From contig NZ_RKHR01000005.1 of NCBI RefSeq assembly GCF_003752585.1, positions 1 to 34,849 of the forward strand: a stretch of 34,849 nt of DNA, given 5' to 3'. This document shows, in pieces, positions 1-7,637 of the stretch. Both the position numbers and the translations under genes were made by a program. The notes beneath the pieces are model-generated. The model made no database searches. It saw nothing but the letters and a program-made list of their open reading frames with translations, and was not told the DNA's origin. Within the stretch, counting starts at the first letter, position 1; the number at the start of each line of letters is the position of its first letter. The stretch is from Sinobacterium caligoides (lineage in GTDB: Bacteria > Pseudomonadota > Gammaproteobacteria > Pseudomonadales > Sinobacteriaceae).

Positions 1-2150
1 CCGTCGCCGATATTAAATTTACTGGTTCCGGCAACTATGTGGGCAATGGTGAATTTGACAGCGTCGTCGATGAGTCTAATGGTAACTGGGATATTTCAAG
101 CCTTAACACGTTAACGTCGGGTGGTCGTCAATTTTCAAATATCAATGACCTAACCACCGCCGGCAAGATTACTGAACAGGGTACGTTTGATTGGTCGTTT
201 ACCGGGTTTAATAAAGCAATAGCTGCCAATATCAACTTCCATAACATCACTGAGGTGATAACCGACGGAAGTATCACAAATGCCTCCTCTTCAGCAACGG
301 AGGTCTTGGCTTCTGCAGCAGAGTTATTGGTATCAGGCATTACATTTATTGGCTCAGGTGATTATTCTGGCAGTGATGCTGGGGACTCGGTTATTGATCA
401 AGCGGGTGAAAACTGGCAGGTTTTAGCTAATAGACAAGCAAAGTCTACTAATGATCGTCTCTTTGATGGAATATCTAGCATCAAGTCTATTGGTGATATT
501 TTTAATTCAACAGGAGAGAGTCAGTTAGTTACAGTAAATGGTAGTCAATTAAACCTTGCAGGTATCGACTTCATAGACGGTGGCACGTATACAGGTAGTA
601 ATGAGCTCGATACAGTAGTTGACCTCGCGAATGGTGATTGGCATATCTTAGCTGATAACATGCTAAATAACTCTAATCGTCAATATAATAAGGTTCGCAG
701 CGTACAAGGGCATGGAAAAGTTACGGAGTCCACGAAACATAATTGGCAAGTTGACGATGATAGTGCGAATGCTGCCGGGGTAAGCTTTATAGGTGCCGCT
801 GAAATCAATACTGAAGGCGATATTACAAATATTGGTGCTCGTAGAGCTGTCAACGTTAATGGGGCGTCGTTACATATTGCCGATATAGAGTTTGTCGGAA
901 CTGGTAACTATATCGGTAGTTCAAGCTTTGACAGCGTCAATGATTTAGCAAACAACAATTGGCATATTCTTGGTGAAAAGCAAGCGAGAGATACAACACG
1001 AGAATTCCGAAATATAGATACCGTTTCAACATCAGGTGCTGTTACCGAAGAGTTGACACAGCAATGGGCGTTCACGGCAAATAATGCAGCGTCAGCAGCA
1101 GGTATTAACTTCAAAAAGGTATCTCATATAACAACTGAGGGTACAATAACAAATATGAGTGGCAGCCAAGCAAATGTCGTTTTAGACGGTGATAAATTAG
1201 CTGTTGCTGGTATTGAGTTTGTTGGTAGGGGGGCTTATTTCGGTAATAATTTTGAAAATTCATTTGATACTGTTACAGACTTAGCTCGAAATGATTGGGA
1301 TATTACAGGTGATCGCAACATTTATAACGGAAATCGACAGCTGGATAACATTTCTCAGCTAACAAATGCTGGAAATGTGAACGATGTAAGGGGTAATGAT
1401 TGGAGCGTTACTGATGATGGCGTTGCTAATGATCGATTTATTAACGTTGTAGATAGTGAGTCCATTGCTACTACGGGAGTCGTCTCAAATGCTACTGGCG
1501 AGTCTCAGATCGTTTCTATCGGTAGTGATGGTGATTTACGCTTTGCCTCCATGAGGTTTAAAAATGCCAGTCAATATGCCGGTGATGAAAACCAGCAGGA
1601 TAGTATCGATGACCGGACAAATAGCTCTAACTGGCAAATAACAGGCTCTAAAAGCCTCAGTAATGGAGCGGTTGATTTTTCTGAGATAACAGCGCTTCGA
1701 GGGGCAAGCCAATTGGATGCTCGCCTAGGTGACGGTCGTTATTCATTGCAAAGTAATGGAGGCCTTAAGACCTCTGGTATTTACTTTGCTGATGTTGATA
1801 GCGTACTTGCTAATGTGATTGATCTTACGGCAACTGACGCATCAGAGATCTTTAACTTAAATGGATCTGGCTATAGCCTAAAGGTTGGTGAAATAGCATT
1901 TGATGGCTCTATTCGTTCAGTCGATGCGGCCGGAGGCTCTGATACAGTAATAAACCACCAACAAGTTGCTGAAAGAACCTGGTCTATTTTGGGCGATAAT
2001 ATTGTTAACGATGGGGCAGCTAGCTTTGCGAATATGGAGTCCATTGTTGATCATGCAGATAATATAACCGTCAGCTCTTCTTCGCTTGCTAACGACTTTG
2101 TGATTAACGCGCAAGGAGAGATAGAAGTTGCCAGAATGAACTTTAACCGC
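1..2150 (+). repeat. Degenerate tandem repeats inside the exoprotein gene, about 325-345 bp per full unit
   Basis: Units begin near 342, 567, 889, 1216, 1555 and 1899, and a first one is already running at base 1. Each starts with a residue pattern like EFVGxGxYxG, followed by a conserved Trp after a DLAxxxW-type motif. The unit at 342-566 is short and lacks the second Trp-containing half. Units after 1555 are strongly degenerate. The repeats are visible at protein level; at DNA level they have diverged. Confidence 0.65.
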
Positions 2151-3095
2151 GGCGACAACCTTATCGGTAATGGCAATGCCCACTTGATATTGAAAGAGGA
2201 AGGCTCTACTTGGCGAAGCGTTGCTAAGAGTTCTAATGCATCATCGAGTGGACAGGCTGAGGGAGGAGGTCTTAGTCGCGATTCAGGTGTTCGACAGTAC
2301 GGCGCTCAATCTTCAGGTCAATACCAAGATAGTGTAGGTAGCCGGCTTTTAGATGGATTTGTCCTCTATGAGGATCAGACTGCAATTTCGTCGCTCGATA
2401 TCGATGGTGACATTGTTTATGCAAACAACATAGCTCAGTTTAATAATAGTAACCTTATATTGGGTAATTACATTGACGTTACGGCCACTGGTGATATGAG
2501 TGGTGTATTAACCGCTGACTCGGCAAAGTTAAACGCCAACTCTATTGAGCTAAATACTACCCTCAATAATATCAATGCAACAACTAACGGTGATTTATCT
2601 ATCTCTGAGCTTGATAACCTGACCATTGAGTCTTTAATTAGCCAGAGTGGTAACGTCTATCTAACGTCAACCGAAGGTTCAATTTATGCGCTAGAACGAT
2701 CTGACAGAGGTGCCCATATACAAGGTAATGCCGTTGACATTAGTGCTCAGTTTGGCCAGATAGGTGATATAGGAGGACAAACTATTGTCATCAATGCAGA
2801 GGGAGATGTGACATTCGTCGCCATTAGTTATGTTAACCCCATATTTACCGGAACGAGTTCAAAACTGAGTTCAGCCTCTCGCGGTGTAAAAATCGCCAAC
2901 TTGAATGATGTACTATCCTCATCAGGAATAAGAAGCGCGGCAAACACTTTAGTCACTGACTTTGTGCAGCTAGACCCTGCAATATTTACCGATATCAAAC
3001 CGTTTTCAGTGGCAGATTCCTCAATACTTACCCCCTCAGAAGAGGAGGAGCTACAAGCAGAATTACTAGAAGGAAATGAAAGTTATATCGAATAG
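1..3095 (+). CDS. Large repeat-containing exoprotein, filamentous-haemagglutinin-like, C-terminal part (5' truncated by window)
   Basis: The reading frame is open from base 3, and the residues before the first possible start (GTG at 39) already match the internal repeat, so the true start lies upstream of the window. About the first 710 visible residues are degenerate repeats of roughly 75-115 residues, with the pattern AGIxFxGxGxYxG, then DxVxDLAxxxW, then ITxxGxITN. A Ser/Gly/Gln-rich linker (about residues 725-775) follows, then about 200 residues of short beta-strand-like sequence rich in Asn, Ser, Thr and Ile, as in beta-helical haemagglutinin-type exoproteins. The C-terminus is acidic. 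There is no RTX motif, no autotransporter barrel and no membrane segment, so a two-partner-secreted or similar surface protein is most likely; its signal peptide and any TpsB partner would be upstream. The gene looks AT-richer than the adhesins on the right. The broad class is fairly secure; the family assignment is tentative. Confidence 0.6.
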   Translation, partial: VADIKFTGSGNYVGNGEFDSVVDESNGNWDISSLNTLTSGGRQFSNINDLTTAGKITEQGTFDWSFTGFNKAIAANINFHNITEVITDGSITNASSSATEVLASAAELLVSGITFIGSGDYSGSDAGDSVIDQAGENWQVLANRQAKSTNDRLFDGISSIKSIGDIFNSTGESQLVTVNGSQLNLAGIDFIDGGTYTGSNELDTVVDLANGDWHILADNMLNNSNRQYNKVRSVQGHGKVTESTKHNWQVDDDSANAAGVSFIGAAEINTEGDITNIGARRAVNVNGASLHIADIEFVGTGNYIGSSSFDSVNDLANNNWHILGEKQARDTTREFRNIDTVSTSGAVTEELTQQWAFTANNAASAAGINFKKVSHITTEGTITNMSGSQANVVLDGDKLAVAGIEFVGRGAYFGNNFENSFDTVTDLARNDWDITGDRNIYNGNRQLDNISQLTNAGNVNDVRGNDWSVTDDGVANDRFINVVDSESIATTGVVSNATGESQIVSIGSDGDLRFASMRFKNASQYAGDENQQDSIDDRTNSSNWQITGSKSLSNGAVDFSEITALRGASQLDARLGDGRYSLQSNGGLKTSGIYFADVDSVLANVIDLTATDASEIFNLNGSGYSLKVGEIAFDGSIRSVDAAGGSDTVINHQQVAERTWSILGDNIVNDGAASFANMESIVDHADNITVSSSSLANDFVINAQGEIEVARMNFNRGDNLIGNGNAHLILKEEGSTWRSVAKSSNASSSGQAEGGGLSRDSGVRQYGAQSSGQYQDSVGSRLLDGFVLYEDQTAISSLDIDGDIVYANNIAQFNNSNLILGNYIDVTATGDMSGVLTADSAKLNANSIELNTTLNNINATTNGDLSISELDNLTIESLISQSGNVYLTSTEGSIYALERSDRGAHIQGNAVDISAQFGQIGDIGGQTIVINAEGDVTFVAISYVNPIFTGTSSKLSSASRGVKIANLNDVLSSSGIRSAANTLVTDFVQLDPAIFTDIKPFSVADSSILTPSEEEELQAELLEGNESYIE

Positions 3096-3168
3096 TTGCT
3101 TTTACTTGATGTAAGTAAGGGTAATCGTTGATAATTATACAGATTTTCTGCGTTATGCGTTAATATGG

Positions 3169-3200
3169 GCCTTGGTGATTAATTCATCAGGGCTTTTTTT
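3169..3200 (+). terminator. Rho-independent terminator after the exoprotein gene
   Basis: A ten-pair stem (3169-3178 with 3184-3193, two G-U wobbles) encloses the five-base loop TTAAT and runs straight into seven T residues (3194-3200). It lies 73 nt after the exoprotein stop codon. It ends only 17 nt before the chosen yrbL start, so it may also affect yrbL. Confidence 0.85.
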
Positions 3201-3217
3201 AGTATTTTGAGGTGGTA

Positions 3218-3820
3218 ATGATAAGCATAGATAAAAGCTGCTTTATAGGTGCAGGGCTGCATCGACATGTCTACGTTCACCCCGACAACCCAGATTACTG
3301 CATAAAAATTGTAGTAAAAGGGGATGATAGCGAGTCTAAGCGTGAACAGTCTTATTATCGACATTTACAACATCGTGACATCAGCTGGAAGATGTTGCCA
3401 CGCTTTATTGGTAATGAAGAAACAGACCTAGGTAATGGCGCAATCTTTGAGTTAGTTCGAGATGCGGACAGTAACATATCCCACACGCTGGAATATTATC
3501 TTAATTCACCTGAGTTAACTGCAGCAAACGCAACAGGTATTGTTCACGCATTGAGAGAGCTTGAGGAATACTTACTGTCTAATCGTGTAATTACAATGAC
3601 GCTTAAGCCTAAAAATATCATGTACCAGCGGATCAGCAGTAACTCTGGTTGCCTCGTCATCATTGATAATATTGGCAACTCAGACTTATTGCCACTGGCT
3701 AATTATTGTAGGCCTATTGCAAAAATGAAGATTGCTAGAAAGTGGCAACGCTTTATTCAAAGTATGCGTACAGAATATGCTGACTCTCGACCACTGCAAG
3801 AGTGTCTCGACAGGTTATAG
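3218..3820 (+). CDS. yrbL: YrbL family protein (PhoP regulatory network protein, kinase-like fold)
   Basis: The 200-residue protein matches the YrbL family by eye: an N-terminal GxGxHRxVYxHPxxxxxCIKI stretch, then a Lys/Arg/Glu-rich helix ending in YYRHL, a central IPRFxGxxETDxGxG-like segment, the TMxLKPxNIxY motif (about residues 125-135) and the DNIGxSxLxPL motif (about 147-157). The first stretch resembles a kinase ATP-binding lobe and the later ones a degenerate catalytic loop. E. coli yrbL is a PhoP/PhoQ target; its biochemical role is unclear to me. I chose ATG at 3218 because GAGG at 3209-3212 lies five bases before it; a GTG at 3212 is less well placed. No PhoP box was recognised. 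The stop is 7 nt from that of the converging thioredoxin-like gene. Confidence 0.88.
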   Translation: MISIDKSCFIGAGLHRHVYVHPDNPDYCIKIVVKGDDSESKREQSYYRHLQHRDISWKMLPRFIGNEETDLGNGAIFELVRDADSNISHTLEYYLNSPELTAANATGIVHALRELEEYLLSNRVITMTLKPKNIMYQRISSNSGCLVIIDNIGNSDLLPLANYCRPIAKMKIARKWQRFIQSMRTEYADSRPLQECLDRL

Positions 3821-3827
3821 CAACAAC

Positions 3828-4226
3828 TTAATTTGCCCTTAGTTTCTGTATGAATTTATCAGCTAGTTTCTTCATAGTATGTTCCTCAACTACCTCGACA
3901 TAGGACTCGCTATCAGCGATACCGTTGATAAAAGCAACTGTACGTGGAAAGCCATGACCGCCTAACTTGGCAACAAAGCTACAGTGTTCTGGTGAAAGGT
4001 ACTCATTCTTCTCGTGTTGTGCGAGTAGCTGTACTGTTAAGATAGACTCATCATTGAGTCGCTCGACAAAACCCGCCATAAGAGGGGCCTGCCTTTCAGT
4101 ACAGTCAGTGCACCAGTCGGCTACAATGTTGAGAACAAAGCTATCCCTACGATCAATATGCTCTAGTATTACAGCCAAGTCTTTTTGGTAAGCGGGGAGG
4201 GACTCTTGCATCGTTTCGTGTCTCAT
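3828..4226 (-). CDS. Small thioredoxin-fold protein with CTDC active site
   Basis: The 132-residue protein has a thioredoxin-like core: a beta strand leading into ADWCTDC (Cys39 and Cys42), then a helix, a strand (ILTVQLLAQ) and GFPRTV with the expected cis-proline at about residue 95. There is no signal peptide or membrane anchor, so it should be cytoplasmic. It probably acts as a thiol-disulfide oxidoreductase or in thiol stress; the substrate is unknown. The start is uncertain: ATG at 4226 would leave a leader of only about 10 nt from the predicted promoter, while ATG at 4211 (codon 6) gives about 25 nt and has GAGA nine bases upstream. A perfect FNR box sits upstream, implying induction at low oxygen. 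The gene converges on yrbL and diverges from the ABC importer. Confidence 0.8.
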   Translation of the reverse strand: MRHETMQESLPAYQKDLAVILEHIDRRDSFVLNIVADWCTDCTERQAPLMAGFVERLNDESILTVQLLAQHEKNEYLSPEHCSFVAKLGGHGFPRTVAFINGIADSESYVEVVEEHTMKKLADKFIQKLRAN

Positions 4227-4241
4227 GGTTTAGAACCAGTG

Positions 4242-4247
4242 AATTTA
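4242..4247 (-). promoter_or_regulatory. Candidate -10 element of the thioredoxin-like gene
   Basis: On the minus strand this reads TAAATT, four of six matches to TATAAT. Its centre is 33 bp from the FNR box centre, close to the spacing expected at class II FNR-activated promoters (box at -41.5). The predicted transcription start is near 4236. Confidence 0.5.
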
Positions 4248-4270
4248 GCTGTTGTCTCAGCAACATTGAT

Positions 4271-4284
4271 TTGATATAGATCAA
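4271..4284. promoter_or_regulatory. FNR/Anr binding box (TTGAT-N4-ATCAA)
   Basis: The sequence TTGATATAGATCAA is a perfect match to the FNR consensus palindrome. Its centre is about 51 bp from the annotated start of the thioredoxin-like gene and about 33 bp from a plausible -10 element on that strand, the class II activator geometry. It lies more than 130 bp from the importer start, so control of the importer is less likely. Confidence 0.8.
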
Positions 4285-4349
4285 GCGTGCTATATATAGC
4301 TCACTTTGCCACGTAATTTTATCGCATAAATTAATGAACTCGTACGAAA

Positions 4350-4377
4350 TTGCTTTATAGCGCTGTCGATATACTAT
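4350..4377 (+). promoter_or_regulatory. Candidate sigma-70 promoter of the ABC importer operon
   Basis: TTGCTT at 4350-4355 and TACTAT at 4372-4377 are 16 bp apart, a weak but acceptable sigma-70 pair. They lie 43 nt upstream of the binding-protein start codon, in an AT-rich intergenic region. Overlapping alternative -10 hexamers exist (TATACT, TATAAA). Confidence 0.35.
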
Positions 4378-4419
4378 AAATTCGCACGTTTATTCGAATG
4401 CTTGTAAATGGGGAATATT

Positions 4420-5205
4420 ATGCGACAGCTTTTCAAAGCGATAACTGTTTTGATTGTCACTATTGGTTTGTCGGCATGCTCACAGGAGTCTCCTGATGGG
4501 GCTACTAAAGGCAACCAAATTACTGTCGGCATGTCAGGTACCTATTTTCCCTTTACATTCAGTAAGAATGATCAGCTCCAAGGTTTCGAGGTGGATGTTT
4601 GGAAGGCTATTGGTATGCATCTAGGGCGTGAGGTTGACTTCGTTACTACGAATTTCTCTGGACTATTTGGCATGCTTGAAGCAGGGAAAATCGACACTAT
4701 CTCTAATCAAATTACGGTAACGGATAAGCGCAAGGAGCAATTCTATTTTGCCACACCTTATGTTTATGACGGGGCACAATTGGTCGTCCACAAAGACAAT
4801 AGCGAGATAAACAGCACCGATGACCTTTGTGGTAAGAAAGTAGCCGTTAATTTCGGCTCTAACTTTGCAGATATGCTTCGAAAATTAGACAACAGCAACT
4901 GTATAAATATTGTGACTTATGACGTCGGTATAGAGCAAGATGTTGTACTCGGTCGATCGGATGCCTTTGTAATGGACCGTACCTCAGCAGTGGCGCTTAT
5001 CGAAGAGTCGGGGCTACCACTAAAACTTGCAGGCAACCCTTTTCAGGTACTAACTAACTCATTCCCTTTTGTTAAAGATGCTACTGGCCTAGCACTGCGT
5101 GACGAAGTTAATGGCGCCATTTCAGCACTTCGGGCTGATGGCACATTAACTACAATCTCAAACAAATGGTTTCACGAAGATATCACTCAGGCAGTAAAAA
5201 AATAG
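4420..5205 (+). CDS. Amino-acid ABC transporter substrate-binding lipoprotein (YxeM/TcyJ-like)
   Basis: This is a family-3 type periplasmic binding protein of 261 residues. It has a lipoprotein signal peptide with lipobox LSAC and lipidated Cys20. Family features include GTYFPFTF near the mature N-terminus, LQGFEVDVWKAIG, the segment ISNQITVTDKRK, and GLPLKLAGNPF near the C-terminus. These resemble YxeM of Bacillus subtilis and the cystine-binding TcyJ group, so cystine or an S-modified cysteine is a plausible ligand; specificity cannot be read from sequence alone. Two further cysteines (DLCGKK and NSNCIN) may form a disulfide. I chose ATG at 4420 because GGGGA lies five bases upstream; the in-frame ATG at 4408 has no better site. 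It is first in an operon with permease and ATPase; the permease start follows its stop by one base. Confidence 0.88.
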   Translation: MRQLFKAITVLIVTIGLSACSQESPDGATKGNQITVGMSGTYFPFTFSKNDQLQGFEVDVWKAIGMHLGREVDFVTTNFSGLFGMLEAGKIDTISNQITVTDKRKEQFYFATPYVYDGAQLVVHKDNSEINSTDDLCGKKVAVNFGSNFADMLRKLDNSNCINIVTYDVGIEQDVVLGRSDAFVMDRTSAVALIEESGLPLKLAGNPFQVLTNSFPFVKDATGLALRDEVNGAISALRADGTLTTISNKWFHEDITQAVKK

Positions 5206-5206
5206 C

Positions 5207-5872
5207 ATGCAATTCGATGTCAGCTATATGCTAGAGCTGTTTCCTACAGTCGCTAAGTACCTTCATGTGACGCTGAGTATGGCTGCCATTGCCACTTTAG
5301 CTGCTTTAACTATCGGTCTTGCTGTGGCGTTGGTCAAGGTGTTTAAGGTCCGCGGGCTCAGTCCGTTGTGCGACCTTTACTTGTCTTTTTTTCGTGGTAC
5401 GCCTTTGTTGGTGCAGATGTTCCTGCTTTATTATGGCTTGCCGCAGTTACTGCCGGTCTTAAAGGGCCTGGATGCTTTTACGGCAGCAATTATTGCTTTA
5501 AGCCTGCACTTTGCTGCGTATATGGCGGAAAGTATGCGTGGTGCAATCATTAGCGTTGATGAAAATCAGATGGAGGCAGCGCTCAGCATTGGTATGAGCC
5601 AAGGGCAGGCGATGCGGCGTATTGTATTACCGCAAGCTACACGTGGGGCGATCCCTGCTTTAATGAACAATACGATTGACCTGTTAAAAAGTACGTCTTT
5701 AGCCTTTACCCTTGGTGTCGCTGAAATTATGGCGAAGGCTCAGATGGAAGCGGCAAGTAGCTTTAAGTTCTTCGAAAGTTTCCTCGTTGTTGCTTGTATA
5801 TACTGGTTTCTTGTGGTCTTGATGGTACGAATTCAGTCATTACTTGAGAATAAACTTGGCGAGGCTTACTGA
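5207..5872 (+). CDS. Amino-acid ABC transporter permease (HisM/TcyL/YxeN type)
   Basis: The 221-residue inner-membrane protein has about five hydrophobic segments. It carries the typical polar amino-acid permease sequence FFRGTPLLVQMFLLYYGLPQ (about residues 62-81). The cytoplasmic coupling loop reads EAALSIGMSQGQAMRRIVLPQA (starting near residue 124; key features are the EAA start, Gly and the final LPQA). It forms the channel for the adjacent binding protein and is energised by the ATPase downstream. The start is one base after the stop of the binding-protein gene, with no strong separate ribosome site, which suggests translational coupling. Length and motifs are complete. Confidence 0.92.
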   Translation: MQFDVSYMLELFPTVAKYLHVTLSMAAIATLAALTIGLAVALVKVFKVRGLSPLCDLYLSFFRGTPLLVQMFLLYYGLPQLLPVLKGLDAFTAAIIALSLHFAAYMAESMRGAIISVDENQMEAALSIGMSQGQAMRRIVLPQATRGAIPALMNNTIDLLKSTSLAFTLGVAEIMAKAQMEAASSFKFFESFLVVACIYWFLVVLMVRIQSLLENKLGEAY

Positions 5873-5873
5873 A

Positions 5874-6605
5874 GTGTTTAGTTTACGTGGTATTAGTAAG
5901 CAGTTCGGTGATCATAGCGTACTGAAGAATATCGATCTTGATATAGCCAGCGGCGAGATTGTGGTGCTGGTAGGAAGCTCAGGCACAGGTAAATCAACCT
6001 TATTAAGGTGTTGTAATCTGTTGGAGACACCAGACTCCGGCGTCATTCGTGTAGGCGATTTTCAGGTTGATGCTACGAATATTACTCGCCATGCTGCCAT
6101 GCAGCTAAGAAGGCGCGCAGCCTTCGTCTTTCAGAACTACGGTTTATTTAAGAATAAGCGTGCGTTAGAAAATATCACCGAAGGACTGATTGTCGTTCAG
6201 GGTATGAAAAAAGAGGCTGCGAATGTTATTGGTAGAGAGGTGCTGGATAAAGTAGGGCTAAGCGATAGGGCAGATGCCTGGCCATCACAATTATCGGGCG
6301 GCCAACAACAACGGATTGGTATAGGAAGGGCGTTAGCTCAGAAGGGCGATATACTGATTATGGATGAACCAACTTCAGCTCTTGACCCAGAGTTAACCGT
6401 AGAAGTGCAGGAATTGATTAAGCTGCTTGCCAAAGAGCAGACGACGATGCTCATTACAACGCATGATATGGCGTTCGCGGCCCAAATCGCCAGCCGAATT
6501 GTTTTTATGGCTGACGGCGAGATTATCGAGCAAGGTAGCCCTGAGCAAATGATTAATCACGCAAAAGATAAAAGAGCACAACGATTTTTTCAGCATTATT
6601 GCTAA
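5874..6605 (+). CDS. Amino-acid ABC transporter ATP-binding protein (YxeO/TcyN type)
   Basis: The 243-residue ATPase has Walker A GSSGTGKST (34-42), Q-loop in VFQNYGLFKNK, signature LSGGQ (140-144), Walker B ILIMDEPTSALDP (160-172) and a switch histidine in TTHDMAFA. The LFKNK and NITEGLIVV segments are typical of the YxeO/TcyN group. I chose GTG at 5874 because GAGG at 5861-5864 is nine bases upstream and the protein then begins like its family; an in-frame TTG at 5844 would add ten residues that overlap the permease. It completes the importer operon; a hairpin follows its stop. Confidence 0.92.
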   Translation: MFSLRGISKQFGDHSVLKNIDLDIASGEIVVLVGSSGTGKSTLLRCCNLLETPDSGVIRVGDFQVDATNITRHAAMQLRRRAAFVFQNYGLFKNKRALENITEGLIVVQGMKKEAANVIGREVLDKVGLSDRADAWPSQLSGGQQQRIGIGRALAQKGDILIMDEPTSALDPELTVEVQELIKLLAKEQTTMLITTHDMAFAAQIASRIVFMADGEIIEQGSPEQMINHAKDKRAQRFFQHYC

Positions 6606-6612
6606 GTGTTAA

Positions 6613-6648
6613 ACCCATTAAGACACGTATGGATGCTTCTCAATGGGT
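6613..6648. terminator. Hairpin between convergent operons, possible bidirectional terminator
   Basis: ACCCATTAAGA (6613-6623) can pair with TCTCAATGGGT (6638-6648), with one A-C mismatch and a 14-base loop. It lies between the importer stop (6605) and the stop of the convergent PstS-like gene (6657). There is no clean T tract on either side, so termination is inferred from position and stem strength. Confidence 0.5.
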
Positions 6649-6656
6649 GTCATACT

Positions 6657-7637
6657 TTAGCGATAGCCTCCCTTTACTATTGGTTCTTGCATATGGATCT
6701 TTACACGCGTCTCGTCAACGATAAACTGAGGTAGTGCGACAAAGCCTTGCTCTTCAACGAGCTCTTGACCGTCGTCGCTAACGATGAAATTAACAAAATT
6801 CAGCTGGTTTTCAATCTGTTGTGAATTTAGTTTGCTGTCGGATAAATTAAGGTAAATATAAAAGACTTCAGAGAGAGGGTAGCGCCCAGATAGCGCATAA
6901 GACTGTGATAATGCTATTTGACGCCCTTCATTATCGATAATGACAAGCTGCTTTAAATCGTCTGAGTCGGCATTAAATCGGCCGTAGCCAATGGCATATT
7001 CATCATCATCTATTGCAGAGCTTAATTCATCGAAGTCATTAGCGTTTGATAGGTTAGCTGCAAAGTTACCATTACATAATAGATGCTCTTTCATGTAATG
7101 ATTTAGTGGCGCTTCTGGCGGGAAGTTCACCGCGTTGATTGCGGCGTCTTCACCGCTATAGCCTTCTACTTCGCTCCATTGCGTCTTGTGGTTAATTTCA
7201 CAGCTACCATCAGCGCCATAAATTGCGATGAGGTCGTTAAAAGTAATTGTTGAAAGAGGATTGTCTTCGTTAACATAGATTGCAGCAGCGTAAGCCGTTA
7301 CGATTGCCGCAATCGGTTCTTTACCATGCTCAGCTTGAAATCGTGCCACCTCTTCGTCAGTCCATCGGCGCTCCATAATCCCCATTTGAACTTGGCCGTT
7401 GAGCATCTGTACTGGCACTTCGTCTGTTTCAACTGTTTCTACGCTAAATTGGGGGTATTGCGTTTGATAATGTTCGGCGAGGTAGGACATTAATTTCGAA
7501 GGGCCCGCTGCAGAGGCTAACACAATATGGCTTGCCTGTTTTTCTTCTGCGTTTATTACCGGTTTTGTGTTTGTGCAAGCTGTTAGTATTACGACTGATA
7601 TTACTAGCAGAGTTTGGGTTGCTCTATTAATCACCAT
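6657..7637 (-). CDS. PstS-like periplasmic binding-protein lipoprotein, last gene of the T1SS operon
   Basis: The 326-residue protein has a lipoprotein signal peptide with lipobox LTAC (Cys21). The mature part looks like the PstS-type binding-protein superfamily: an opening strand IVLASAAGPSKLM in the place of the usual ligand loop, YAAAIYVNEDNPLSTITFNDLIAIYG typical of the middle hinge (about residues 115-140), and a C-terminal FYIYLN then VNFIVSDDGQELVEEQGFVALP. The canonical PstS phosphate-loop sequence is not evident, so phosphate binding is not assured. It overlaps the OmpA-like gene by 7 bp, and no permease or ATPase of a phosphate importer is nearby. The context suggests a role with the secretion system or adhesins, such as sensing a small ligand or binding the envelope, but that is inference. 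Confidence 0.75.
   Translation of the reverse strand: MVINRATQTLLVISVVILTACTNTKPVINAEEKQASHIVLASAAGPSKLMSYLAEHYQTQYPQFSVETVETDEVPVQMLNGQVQMGIMERRWTDEEVARFQAEHGKEPIAAIVTAYAAAIYVNEDNPLSTITFNDLIAIYGADGSCEINHKTQWSEVEGYSGEDAAINAVNFPPEAPLNHYMKEHLLCNGNFAANLSNANDFDELSSAIDDDEYAIGYGRFNADSDDLKQLVIIDNEGRQIALSQSYALSGRYPLSEVFYIYLNLSDSKLNSQQIENQLNFVNFIVSDDGQELVEEQGFVALPQFIVDETRVKIHMQEPIVKGGYR

Noticed and set aside
39-41. GTG at base 39 as the true start of the exoprotein
   Set aside because: The frame is open to the window edge, and the preceding codons already match the repeat consensus; there is no signal peptide after this GTG.
5844-5873. TTG at 5844 as the start of the importer ATPase
   Set aside because: It would overlap the permease by about 29 bp and add residues not typical of the family; GTG at 5874 has a good ribosome site.
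6657-7637. Phosphate importer component (pstS)
   Set aside because: The fold fits, but no pstC, pstA or pstB is nearby, the usual phosphate-loop sequence is not evident, and the gene overlaps a secretion operon. I call it PstS-like only.
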